A DNA stretch of 64,000 bases from NCBI RefSeq assembly GCF_900129385.1, contig NZ_FQVO01000009.1:1-64000 (forward strand), read 5' to 3'. The stretch comes from Chryseobacterium takakiae (GTDB taxonomy: Bacteria > Bacteroidota > Bacteroidia > Flavobacteriales > Weeksellaceae). Shown here one piece after another: positions 28,372 to 36,370 of the stretch. Both the position numbers and the translations under genes were made by a program. Below the pieces are notes generated by a model. That model was not told where the DNA came from, did not search any database, and saw only the letters and a list, made by a program, of their open reading frames with translations. Positions within the stretch are counted from its first letter, which is position 1. Every line of letters begins with the position of its first letter.

Positions 28372-29382
28372 GTGAGACAACAAGTGAAAAACTTCTTTGC
28401 AGTGGATACAATATTTAACATAAAAACTGAGCAGGAATTTCTGTCGGAAACGCTTAAGACTTTTCGTTATCAATATAAAAATATTGAAATTTACAGACGT
28501 TTTGTAGATTATCTGAATATTAATCCCGATGAGGTGGATGAGCTTGACAAAATACCGTTTCTTCCCATAGAAATGTTTAAAAACCATCAGATTATTGATA
28601 AGAATGTGAAGGCAGAGCTTTTCTTTCAGAGTTCGGGAACCACCCGGATGAATCTTTCAAAACATTTTATTGCGGATGAAAATCTTTATAAGGAAAGTAT
28701 CTACAGAAGTTTTGCACAGTTTATAGGAAAGCCGGAAGATTTTATCTTCCTCGGGTTGCTGCCCAGCTATCTGGAACGCCAGAATTCTTCCCTGATTTAT
28801 ATGGTTGATTACTTAATGAAAACATCCGGAAAACCCGAAAACGGATATTTTCTTTACAATCATGAAGATTTATTTAAACTTTTAAAGGAATTAGAAAATA
28901 AAAAGGTCATTCTTTTTGGAGTATCTTTTGCCTTATTGGATTTTCTTGATTATTGCGACTCAAACGCTCAAATACTTAATTTCTCCGACTCTCTAACGGT
29001 GATTGAAACCGGAGGAATGAAGGGGAGAAAAGAAGAAATGACCAAAGATGAACTTCTGAAAATTTTACAGGAAGGCTTTAAGACGGAAAAAATTTATTCC
29101 GAATATTCCATGACAGAACTTCTTTCCCAAGCTTATTCACTGGGAAATAATGAATACCGGTGTCCAAACTGGATGAAGGTTATGATCAGAAATGCAGAAG
29201 ATCCTTTTAATTATGAAAAAGAAGGAAGAACCGGTGCGATCAATATTATCGACCTGGCAAATGTTCATACCTGTGCATTTATTGCAACGCAGGATTTAGG
29301 GAAAATAGTGGGAGATCAATTTCAGGTTCTGGGCAGAATTGATCATTCTGATATTCGTGGTTGCAGCCTGCTGGTAAGTTAG
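28372..29382 (+). CDS. LuxE-like acyl-protein synthetase
   Basis: A 336-residue member of the acyl-protein synthetase family. LuxE activates fatty acids as acyl-AMP and passes them to a Cys. Supporting segments are FFQSSGTTRMNLSKHF near residue 85 (an AMP-binding-like loop), LTVIETGGMKGRKEEM and YSEYSMTELLSQAYS, all typical of adenylating enzymes of this group. No luxC, luxD or luciferase genes are present, so the role is not bioluminescence; in flavobacteria such genes have been linked to lipid or pigment metabolism, which cannot be tested here. The start is uncertain: the frame offers GTG at 28372, 28384 and 28402 but no ATG. Confidence 0.8.
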   Translation: MRQQVKNFFAVDTIFNIKTEQEFLSETLKTFRYQYKNIEIYRRFVDYLNINPDEVDELDKIPFLPIEMFKNHQIIDKNVKAELFFQSSGTTRMNLSKHFIADENLYKESIYRSFAQFIGKPEDFIFLGLLPSYLERQNSSLIYMVDYLMKTSGKPENGYFLYNHEDLFKLLKELENKKVILFGVSFALLDFLDYCDSNAQILNFSDSLTVIETGGMKGRKEEMTKDELLKILQEGFKTEKIYSEYSMTELLSQAYSLGNNEYRCPNWMKVMIRNAEDPFNYEKEGRTGAINIIDLANVHTCAFIATQDLGKIVGDQFQVLGRIDHSDIRGCSLLVS

Positions 29383-29474
29383 GTTGGAACGTTTTAGAGT
29401 AATAGGGTATAAGTAATTGATACCTGGCTGTTTATTCTGAATGAATGCTGATTATTATTAGAAAAATAAAAATT

Positions 29475-29583
29475 GAAGTCCAGGAGGGACGACTTAAATA
29501 AGAATAGGATGTATCCAATTAACATAAATTAAAAACATTCTGACAGGATGTGTCAGGATAGACGGAATCCGGAACCAAATTAG
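29475..29583. repeat. Probable interspersed intergenic repeat with hairpins
   Basis: The 207-bp gap before the next gene contains AAGTC/GACTT arms around CAGGAGGGAC (29476-29495). A second stem lies at 29537-29559 (CTGACA/TGTCAG extended with one G-T pair). Text such as GGAGGGACGACTT recalls multi-copy intergenic elements of Chryseobacterium and Flavobacterium; this is from memory, and only one copy is in the window. Confidence 0.4.
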
Positions 29584-29589
29584 AAAAAC

Positions 29590-30135
29590 ATGTTAAAAAT
29601 AGAAGAATTGGTGCATGCATTTATTTATTCTCAATGTGATTTTGAGAAGGAAATTGTATTAACCAATCATTTTCAGGCGGATTGGGAAGCTGATATTCTG
29701 ATTGTAGATCAGGAAGGGTTCAGCCATGAAATCGAAATCAAGCTTTCAAAAAGTGATTTTAAAAATGATTTTAAAAAATCGTACACCAATTTCAGTACCG
29801 GAGAAAAATTCCTGAAGCATGATAAAATTTCCTGCGGAGATTATGTCTGCAATGCATTTAGTTTCCTGCTTCCGATGGGAATGGTAGATCATGTTCTTAT
29901 TCCGGAGCATTGTGGTATTATTGAATTTTATCATAATGTAGATTCTTGGGACACTGAATTTTATACCATCAGAAAACCGAAAAAAGTTCATGAAGATTCT
30001 TACTGGACACTGAATGACAAGGATTTGTTCATTCGGAAAATGGCTCTTAATTTACTGCATCGGAAAATGGAAATCAAAGGAAAACATGAAGAGCTGATCT
30101 TTAAGAATCCTTTTGATCTTAAAAAATTTAAATAA
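29590..30135 (+). CDS. Possible PD-(D/E)XK-type nuclease-like protein
   Basis: A 181-residue protein of no family I can name. Residues 33-51 read EADILIVDQEGFSHEIEIK, with Asp35 and Glu49-x-Lys51 placed on two beta strands as in the PD-(D/E)XK nuclease core (D-x(n)-ExK). After that come an alpha-helical Lys/Phe-rich part and a segment YVCNAFSFLLPMGMVDHVL that could be the next core strands. No signal peptide is present. If the fold is right it could be a repair or defence nuclease, but no partner gene lies beside it. Sequence upstream looks repetitive, so the gene may be recently acquired. Confidence 0.5.
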   Translation: MLKIEELVHAFIYSQCDFEKEIVLTNHFQADWEADILIVDQEGFSHEIEIKLSKSDFKNDFKKSYTNFSTGEKFLKHDKISCGDYVCNAFSFLLPMGMVDHVLIPEHCGIIEFYHNVDSWDTEFYTIRKPKKVHEDSYWTLNDKDLFIRKMALNLLHRKMEIKGKHEELIFKNPFDLKKFK

Positions 30136-30186
30136 ACATACATTAATTATTACAACCACGATAGGGTAAGACTTAATCCAAAAGGA

Positions 30187-30213
30187 AAGAGTCCGGTACA
30201 GTACCGAACTCTT
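30187..30213. terminator. Bidirectional terminator
   Basis: A 13-bp stem with one mismatch (30187-30199 and 30201-30213, AAGAGTCCGGTAC with GTACCGAACTCTT) lies between the convergent nuclease-like gene and aqpZ. Confidence 0.7.
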
Positions 30214-30277
30214 ATGTTTAACTTTGTTTAAAATTTTTTGTGCAGTCTAGATTAAACAGCATTTTTGTTTGATTGAA

Positions 30278-31009
30278 TTATTCTGATATTACAGATTCTT
30301 TTTGAAGTAAGAGTTTATATATTAATCCTCCTAAAACTGCTCCTGAAATTGGTGCAATCCAGAACAGCCAAAGCTGGGTAAGGGCAGTGCCCTGTACAAA
30401 AATTGCCTGTGATAGTGATCTGGCCGGATTTACCGATGTATTGGTAATAGGTATTGAAATAAGATGGATTAAGGTAAGAGCCAGCCCGATTGCAATACCT
30501 GCAAATTTTCCGTTGGCATATTTATCGGTTGCTCCCATAATAATGATCAGGAAAAAAGCGGTCAGTAAAAACTCGGTAAGGAATGCCGCACTCATAGAGT
30601 AGCTTTTCTCAAAATAAACCGGAGCGTCATAAAAATTGGTAGCAAAAGCGCCCGGTGCGGAAAAATCCGCGCCTCCTGAACCGTTTATAATCATATACAA
30701 AGCACCGGCAGCTGCTATTGCTCCGAAACATTGTGCTACAATATAGGGCGCAAGATCACGGGCAGAGAATCTTCCGCCGGCCATCAATCCGAAACTTACG
30801 GCCGGATTAAAATGCCCGCCCGAAATATGCCCTACCGAATAAGCCATTGTAAGAACGGTAAGTCCGAAAGCGAAAGATACTCCTAAAAGTAAAATCCCCA
30901 CTTGTCCGTTAGCAGAAGGTGTAATTTGGGAGGCAAATACCGCACTGCCACAACCACCGAATACGAGCCAGAATGTGCCGAAAAATTCAGCGAAAAATTT
31001 TTTAATCAT
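30278..31009 (-). CDS. aqpZ: Aquaporin Z-type water channel
   Basis: An inner-membrane MIP-family channel of 243 residues with six predicted helices. The two pore motifs are GGHFNPAVS (Asn68-Ala70) and TSVNPARSL (about 192), and the [14 protein letters not shown] segment is the AqpZ form rather than the glycerol facilitator form. It probably passes water. It is a single-gene unit with its own promoter box. Confidence 0.93.
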   Translation of the reverse strand: MIKKFFAEFFGTFWLVFGGCGSAVFASQITPSANGQVGILLLGVSFAFGLTVLTMAYSVGHISGGHFNPAVSFGLMAGGRFSARDLAPYIVAQCFGAIAAAGALYMIINGSGGADFSAPGAFATNFYDAPVYFEKSYSMSAAFLTEFLLTAFFLIIIMGATDKYANGKFAGIAIGLALTLIHLISIPITNTSVNPARSLSQAIFVQGTALTQLWLFWIAPISGAVLGGLIYKLLLQKESVISE

Positions 31010-31029
31010 TTCTGTTGTTTTAATGTAAT

Positions 31030-31037
31030 CAAATGTA
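31030..31037 (-). promoter_or_regulatory. -7 promoter box for aqpZ
   Basis: On the minus strand this reads TACATTTG, a full TAnnTTTG match, 20 nt before the aqpZ ATG. Confidence 0.5.
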
Positions 31038-31220
31038 TAATTTATATTTCGAAATAAAAAGTAAATTTAATTGAGATTAATTTGTTAAATAAGCAAAATA
31101 ATAAATAATTATGTGATGTTTGTCGGTTTTTTTTGATGTTTTAGAAGTGCTAAATTATTATGGAGTTTTAATAATAAAAGATAATTCATTATTTTTAGTT
31201 GGATAATTAAAACGTTTGTA

Positions 31221-31841
31221 ATGAAAAAGTTTTTATGCCTGACAATTGCTTTCTTTATTCAGGGGATTTGTCATTCTCAGGAAACCAAAAAAAAGTTACC
31301 ATGTTATGATCTTACAGAAGTTTTAAAAGTAGAGCCCACTGTACTTTATAAACCTCATTTGGATGCTTCTAAAAGTTTCGGAATTAAGATTCTGAATGAT
31401 TCAAAAGCAGTACAGAAATACATCAACAATGGAAAATTTCACAAAATAAACAAATCAGGAAAGGGGTACCGGGTGCAAAAACTTGATTACAGCAGAGCCT
31501 GGATGGTCTCCAAAGGAAAGCTGATGCTGGAAAGAATAGGAGCCCGCTTTAGTAAGGAAACAAAAGGAAATGTGTTTACAGTTTCATCCATTACAAGAAC
31601 TCTTGAAGATCAGTGCAGATTAAGAAAAGTTAATACAAATGCCTCTTTGGGGATCAGTTCTCACAATTACGGTAATTCTTTTGATATTTCTTACGTGCGT
31701 TTTAACGGGGTTTTACGCAATAATCCCACCCTGGAAGCGTCTCTTGAAAAGGTTTTGAAATATTATTATAATGCGGGGCGAATTTTCTATATCAAAGAAA
31801 GACAGCAAAGTTGTTTTCATATTACGGTTAAGAATTATTAA
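31221..31841 (+). CDS. DUF5715-like secreted LAS-type peptidase
   Basis: A 206-residue exported protein (signal peptide ending near CHSQE) resembling DUF5715. The segment ISSHNYGNSFDISY gives SxHxxGxxxD with His148 and Asp155, and a late His200 lies in CFHITV. This is the zinc-binding pattern of LAS peptidases (VanY, MepA, D-Ala-D-Ala carboxypeptidases). It is therefore a likely peptidoglycan peptidase in the periplasm, inferred from the motif only. Arg115 in SSITRTLEDQ may bind substrate carboxylate as in that group. It is not closely linked to the next gene (80 bp gap). Confidence 0.75.
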   Translation: MKKFLCLTIAFFIQGICHSQETKKKLPCYDLTEVLKVEPTVLYKPHLDASKSFGIKILNDSKAVQKYINNGKFHKINKSGKGYRVQKLDYSRAWMVSKGKLMLERIGARFSKETKGNVFTVSSITRTLEDQCRLRKVNTNASLGISSHNYGNSFDISYVRFNGVLRNNPTLEASLEKVLKYYYNAGRIFYIKERQQSCFHITVKNY

Positions 31842-31921
31842 TTAGTTTTCTAATATATGTGATATACTTGCACAGATAATTTAGTTTCTATAATTTTATG
31901 GCACTTTAAAAACCGTGAAAT

Positions 31922-32662
31922 ATGAATATATTCAACAGAAATCAATTTGATGTAGCCGTTGCAGAATGGACAAACTGCTGTTCAGATTATCAGAAAATCC
32001 AAAGCCTTATTCCCACCAATTATGTTTTCACTTTTGATTCCGAACAGGTAACCTGGCTTAAGAACTATAATGATTACAACGAATTTTGTGCGGAAATAGG
32101 GGTTTTCAATGGCCAGCTGGTAGCTATTTTATGCCCTATGGATGCAAACGGGCAGAAGCTTATTGTAGACGCATTCCCTTATAGCATCCTGAGTGAACTT
32201 AAAGGAGATCTGAGATTGGTAGAAACTGAGCAGTATAAGGTTATTAAAAATGCCATTCTTTCAAAGGATCTGCAGAGAATTGATTATGATTCTGATACCT
32301 ATTTTCCAATTTCCAACAAGCCGATGCTGGAACAGGACGTGGCGCTTGAAGCAATAGAATCATGGAGAAATGACGCAATGACCTGGTTTTACAGAGAATG
32401 TTCCGAATTTAAAGGAAGCAGGATTTTCAGAAAGTTCTATGTGCCATCAGAAGATCTTATCGCTTCCAAGCCAGGGCTTTATAAAATCGTGTGCTCATTC
32501 GGGCTGAAGTTTTCACAAGTATATCAGAGAATGTTGCCGACCCTTATTTTCATTTCATTTTATCAGGATCTGCAAAATTCGGGAAGTATAGACAGCACTT
32601 CCAATACATACGACTGGTCTCAGCCTTGTCCGCCTCTGTGCCCTTTTAATTATAATAACTAA
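31922..32662 (+). CDS. Hypothetical soluble protein upstream of a two-component operon
   Basis: A 246-residue protein that I do not recognise. It has no signal peptide and no membrane helix, is rich in aromatic residues, and ends in a Cys/Pro-rich tail (SQPCPPLCPF). There is a CC pair near residue 19. It lies 7 bp before the membrane protein gene that precedes a histidine kinase and response regulator, so it is likely cotranscribed with them and could act in the same signalling path. Confidence 0.6.
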   Translation: MNIFNRNQFDVAVAEWTNCCSDYQKIQSLIPTNYVFTFDSEQVTWLKNYNDYNEFCAEIGVFNGQLVAILCPMDANGQKLIVDAFPYSILSELKGDLRLVETEQYKVIKNAILSKDLQRIDYDSDTYFPISNKPMLEQDVALEAIESWRNDAMTWFYRECSEFKGSRIFRKFYVPSEDLIASKPGLYKIVCSFGLKFSQVYQRMLPTLIFISFYQDLQNSGSIDSTSNTYDWSQPCPPLCPFNYNN

Positions 32663-32669
32663 ACTTATC

Positions 32670-33278
32670 GTGGATACCTACAAAGTAATACTTTATCTTA
32701 ATAATAGTTTACTTTTCATTTGTGCTGTTACAGGACTTATACGGTACAAATCTTTTAAAAATACAGAAAAATGGTATGCTTACTATATCATTTTTCTTTT
32801 TTTGATAGAAGCTGTTGTTAAACTCTGTCTTTATGTTTTCAACCTGAGAGATGTTAATTTTGTCTTTCCTTTCTATGTTGCGGGAGAACTGCTGCTGCTG
32901 GGAGTTTTATACATAAGAAAGCTTAATATGTCGGTTTACTGGTATATTCCCGTAGTCCTTCTTGCGGCTCTATTGTTTACGGATTCTCAGATGCTTACCT
33001 CTGATGTAAAAAAAGTAATCTCCAATATAGTTGTTATTTGTTTCGCAGGTTATGCGTTGCTTACGGAAATTAAGAACAGCAAAATCAATGGACGTTTTAT
33101 AATTGCGGATAGTTTCATATTCCTCTATTATGCATTGTCGGTTTTTTTATTTTTCCTTTTAAGGCAGCTTTCGGATCTGGGGAAAGAAGAAGCTAATATG
33201 ATCTGGAGTATTAATAACATACTCAGCAGTTTTTTATATATATCAATGATTTATACCTTTTTAAGATTAAAGAAGTAA
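32670..33278 (+). CDS. Polytopic membrane protein of the two-component operon
   Basis: A 202-residue protein of about six hydrophobic helices (for example SLLFICAVTGLI, YAYYIIFLFLIEAVV, IPVVLLAALLF, ISNIVVICFAGYALL, FIFLYYALSVFLFFLL) with short loops. It begins with GTG, 7 bp after the previous gene, and its end overlaps the probable true start of the histidine kinase. It has the shape of a membrane sensor module carried as a separate protein, with signal input passed to the adjacent kinase; that is inference from gene order. Confidence 0.7.
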   Translation: MDTYKVILYLNNSLLFICAVTGLIRYKSFKNTEKWYAYYIIFLFLIEAVVKLCLYVFNLRDVNFVFPFYVAGELLLLGVLYIRKLNMSVYWYIPVVLLAALLFTDSQMLTSDVKKVISNIVVICFAGYALLTEIKNSKINGRFIIADSFIFLYYALSVFLFFLLRQLSDLGKEEANMIWSINNILSSFLYISMIYTFLRLKK

Positions 33279-33328
33279 CACTCAATATCAGCTTTTTTAT
33301 TACGTTAATTGTCGTCCTGGTAATTATC

Positions 33329-34042
33329 ATGTCTTTTATTTTGCTTGCGTACAGAAGTTTTATTAAGAGAATAATTGAAGAAAAAAACGTACAGCATGAA
33401 GCAGAAGTTCTGCATCAGAAGAACCTTGTTCTCGAAAACATAAAAGCCCAGGAATCTGAAAGAAAAAGAATTGCTGTAATGATCCATGATGATATCGGAA
33501 ACAGGCTTAATATTTTATCATTATGGCTTAATAACCTGGATACGAAAGGAGATGAGCTTATCAAAAAAAATATCACTACCCAGATGTCCTCGCTTATAGA
33601 TTCTGCGCGGAGCATCTCACATTCATTATATCCGGTAAATCTGGAAACCGTAGGGCTGGTTTTGTATATCGAGGAATTGATTGCCAATTTATCGGGAAGA
33701 ATAAATATTTCCCTGAATGTAAGCCCGAAATTTCAGAAAAAAGATATTTTCATAGAAGTTCAGCTTTACAGAATCATTCAGGAATTTACCACCAATGTTC
33801 TCAAACATTCGGAAGCATCAAGAGTCTGGATCTATATCAAAGACAATCAGAATAATCTTGCAGTAGTAATTTCTGATAACGGCGAAAGTTTTGAATATGA
33901 AGATGTTAAGAAAGGTATGGGGATCAAAAATATAGAATCCAGAATAAAATCCATGAACGCGGCGCACAAATGGAAAAACGTATTAGGTAAAGGAAGCCGG
34001 CTAATTATTAAAATTCCGTACACCAATGAATTCTCAAATTAA
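33329..34042 (+). CDS. Sensor histidine kinase (NarX/LiaS type, HisKA_3)
   Basis: A small histidine kinase. The phospho-acceptor region ESERKRIAVMIHDDIGNRL carries His53 (counted from this ATG), followed by a dimerisation helix, the N box FTTNVLKHSEAS and the G box DNGESFEY with GMGIKNIESRI. The first ATG leaves only half a membrane helix (SFILLAY). The same frame is open upstream for 21 more codons reading KEVTLNISFFITLIVVLVII, which completes the helix, but they contain no ATG, GTG or TTG; an ATT at 33266 could serve as start. The true protein is therefore probably longer. The response regulator gene overlaps by 17 bp. Confidence 0.88.
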   Translation: MSFILLAYRSFIKRIIEEKNVQHEAEVLHQKNLVLENIKAQESERKRIAVMIHDDIGNRLNILSLWLNNLDTKGDELIKKNITTQMSSLIDSARSISHSLYPVNLETVGLVLYIEELIANLSGRINISLNVSPKFQKKDIFIEVQLYRIIQEFTTNVLKHSEASRVWIYIKDNQNNLAVVISDNGESFEYEDVKKGMGIKNIESRIKSMNAAHKWKNVLGKGSRLIIKIPYTNEFSN

Positions 34043-34703
34043 AGTAGCATTAATTGACGACGAACAGCTCATTCTGGAAGGGGTGAAAATGCTGCTCTCA
34101 TCCGAACAGAATATTTCCGTAGGATTTACTTCCAATAACGGACCGGATTTTCTCGGTTTGCTGGAAAAAACTTCAGAAGAAGATTTTCCGGATATCGCTT
34201 TGGTAGATGTTCAGATGCAGCCCATGAACGGCTTTGAGCTCGTAGAAATTCTTAAAGAAAAATATCCAGGCTTAAAGATCATCATTCTTTCTTCCCACTA
34301 TAAAACAACCATTCTGGGATACATGGTAAAACTGGGGGTTTCTGCATTTTTACCTAAAAACTCAAACCGGGAAGCCTTTATGGAAGCCATTACCATGGTC
34401 TATAAAAACGGCATTTTCTTTACACCGGAAGATCATCAGATGATCTTTTCCTACATGAACAGCCCCACTAAAAAAAGAACACTTTTTGAAATGGATGATG
34501 AACTATCCGACCGTGAAAAAGACGTCGTAAAACTCATCTGCCAGGAATGTACCAATAATGAAATTGCCGAAAAGCTATTCATCAGCCCGAGAACCGTAGA
34601 AAGCCACAGGCAGAGAATCGTAGAAAAAATAGGCGCAAAAAACACCGTTGGAATTGTTATTTATGCCATCATTAACAATATTCATCCTTTAGAAAGAATA
34701 TGA
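34026..34703 (+). CDS. NarL/FixJ-type response regulator
   Basis: A 225-residue DNA-binding regulator. The receiver domain (about 5-125) has acidic residues DDEQ near the start, phospho-acceptor Asp61 in DIALVDVQM and the conserved Lys in FLPKNS. The C-terminal LuxR-type helix-turn-helix reads LSDREKDVVKLICQEC and EIAEKLFISPRTVESHRQRI. Its start overlaps the kinase gene by 17 bp, so the two are a cognate pair. Targets are unknown. Confidence 0.93.
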   Translation: MNSQIKVALIDDEQLILEGVKMLLSSEQNISVGFTSNNGPDFLGLLEKTSEEDFPDIALVDVQMQPMNGFELVEILKEKYPGLKIIILSSHYKTTILGYMVKLGVSAFLPKNSNREAFMEAITMVYKNGIFFTPEDHQMIFSYMNSPTKKRTLFEMDDELSDREKDVVKLICQECTNNEIAEKLFISPRTVESHRQRIVEKIGAKNTVGIVIYAIINNIHPLERI

Positions 34704-34727
34704 TTCCGTAGAAATACGGAATTTTTT
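34703..34727 (+). terminator. Terminator of the two-component operon
   Basis: ATTCCGTA, loop GAAA, TACGGAAT, then TTTTT, starting at the last base of the response regulator stop codon. Confidence 0.88.
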
Positions 34728-34784
34728 ATTTGGTATTTTATACTCTATAATGCCGGTTTATTTCATCGTTACTTTGATGAATTC

Positions 34785-34816
34785 ACTTTGTCAAAGTTGA
34801 AAATGTTTGACAAAGT
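34785..34816 (+). promoter_or_regulatory. Inverted repeat ahead of the DUF2235 gene
   Basis: ACTTTGTCAAA (34785-34795) and TTTGACAAAGT (34806-34816) form a perfect 11-bp inverted repeat around a 10-nt spacer, 23 nt before the ATG. Each arm is itself nearly palindromic around TTTGTCAAA. There is no T tract, so an operator is more likely than a terminator. Confidence 0.5.
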
Positions 34817-34839
34817 TTAAAATAAAACTACAAAGTGAC

Positions 34840-36183
34840 ATGAAAAGCAACATCATCTCCGTTGGAATTTTTTTTGACGGTACCGGAAACAACGGGATTA
34901 ATGCAGCCTCTCCCGAAAAACCTCCGAAAAACAATGAAAGTTATTATGGAAATACTACCAATATTTATAAATTATTTCAACTCTTTACGGGAGAGAAAAT
35001 TTACATAGAAGGCATCGGGACAGTTACGCACATGGAAGATAGTGATTTTGCCATGGCAACCTGTAAAAATCCTGCCGGATACCGTGGGTATTCATCCGAC
35101 GACAAACTGCAGAAGGCGTTTTCTTTTATTGAGCAGATAATGTATGATCCTGCAAATCACTACGAATTCTATATTTACGGATTCAGCAGAGGAGCCATGC
35201 TTGCCAGAAATTTCTGCCATGAGCTGCTGAAAGCCGATACTGGGTTCGCAAGGAATATCACCGTAAAATTTCTCGGGGTTTTCGATACCGTAGAATCCGC
35301 GCCCTTCAATGAGTACAACGTTCGAGTGCATCCCTCAACAGAACGGGCATTTCATATTTGTGCCGCAAACGAATGCCGTTTCTTCTTTCCTTTAACCGGA
35401 CTTTTTGAAGATTCAGGCTCGATGGAGGATAAAATAGCCGACACAGGAAACACTGTCTGGAAAAAAATTTTTGTTCCGGGATCTCACGCAGACATTGGAG
35501 GAGGATACCTGGAAGGGCCACAGTCTGTTTATATATCTCCGAATTTTTTACTTGAAGGGGAGCTGAACAGCTACATTCAAAATATCAGAATGACGGCAGC
35601 CGACGCCGAAGGAAATAAAATATGGGATCATATTCTCGGAGATTATAAAGTAGATCCGGGAGAAGTCTTTTGTCAGGCTTACCTTTCAAGGGATCTTGTT
35701 TTTAATGAGCTTTCTAAAGTGTATGGTAAACTCATGCTGAAAGAATCAAATGTTGAAAAAAAGGTTTTTAATACTGAATTTGATGATTCCGATTTTTTAA
35801 TTAATCCTGAAAAACACCCTTACCTGTTCCGGCTTTCAGCTGAGATGGAGCAATATACGGAAAAGCTATCACCGGAACTGAAGCCCGTTTACAATTACAG
35901 GACACTTGCGGATTATATCCATATTTCGGCCAATTTCGGATTATATCATCCTGCAATTCCGAAACATTCATCAAAAGAAGACCTTACGGAATTCATCAAC
36001 AACGGGCTGAACGTACCGGGAAATTCCGACGATCAGTTTACCGCGAACCCGTCAAAACTACAGGTGGAAATACATCATATCGAAGATTCTATAGTGGATT
36101 ACGCATACGGAACCAATATTCCTAATAATGATAATTGGAACCGGACCATATTGATTAAGGAAAATTTATATAATAAATGTTAG
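34840..36183 (+). CDS. Tle1-like phospholipase (DUF2235), T6SS-effector-type domain
   Basis: A 447-residue cytoplasmic-looking alpha/beta hydrolase of the DUF2235/Tle1 group. Family landmarks are IFFDGTGNN near the start, NTTNIYKLF, the nucleophile motif YGFSRGAMLAR (Ser116), FLGVFDTV, and PGSHADIGGGYLEG with the catalytic Asp/His region. Tle1 proteins are T6SS effectors that hydrolyse bacterial phospholipids. No vgrG, hcp or immunity gene is adjacent, so it may be an orphan effector or a housekeeping lipase. The open frame reaches a TTG at 34807 inside an inverted repeat; the ATG at 34840 is preferred. Confidence 0.85.
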   Translation: MKSNIISVGIFFDGTGNNGINAASPEKPPKNNESYYGNTTNIYKLFQLFTGEKIYIEGIGTVTHMEDSDFAMATCKNPAGYRGYSSDDKLQKAFSFIEQIMYDPANHYEFYIYGFSRGAMLARNFCHELLKADTGFARNITVKFLGVFDTVESAPFNEYNVRVHPSTERAFHICAANECRFFFPLTGLFEDSGSMEDKIADTGNTVWKKIFVPGSHADIGGGYLEGPQSVYISPNFLLEGELNSYIQNIRMTAADAEGNKIWDHILGDYKVDPGEVFCQAYLSRDLVFNELSKVYGKLMLKESNVEKKVFNTEFDDSDFLINPEKHPYLFRLSAEMEQYTEKLSPELKPVYNYRTLADYIHISANFGLYHPAIPKHSSKEDLTEFINNGLNVPGNSDDQFTANPSKLQVEIHHIEDSIVDYAYGTNIPNNDNWNRTILIKENLYNKC

Positions 36184-36211
36184 TACTTTTTCAGTTTTAA
36201 ATTTAGGTGTG

Positions 36212-36241
36212 GAGCTGTCCTGGTAAGGCAGCTCTTTTTTT
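36212..36241 (+). terminator. Terminator after the DUF2235 gene
   Basis: GAGCTG (36212-36217) pairs with CAGCTC (36229-36234) with extra inner pairs across a bulge, followed by seven T. Confidence 0.75.
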
Positions 36242-36322
36242 ATCCCTGCTCTCTAAAGAAGTCTTTTTAAGATTCACATTCATAAGAAGTTATTTTTCTT
36301 ACACCAGTTCTTTTATTTTCCG

Positions 36323-36330
36323 TATTTTTG
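36323..36330 (+). promoter_or_regulatory. -7 promoter box for the ABC-F gene
   Basis: TATTTTTG fully matches TAnnTTTG, 40 nt before the ATG at 36371. Confidence 0.5.
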
Positions 36331-36370
36331 CACCCGAAAATTCATTATTCACTATTAATCATTATTTAGC

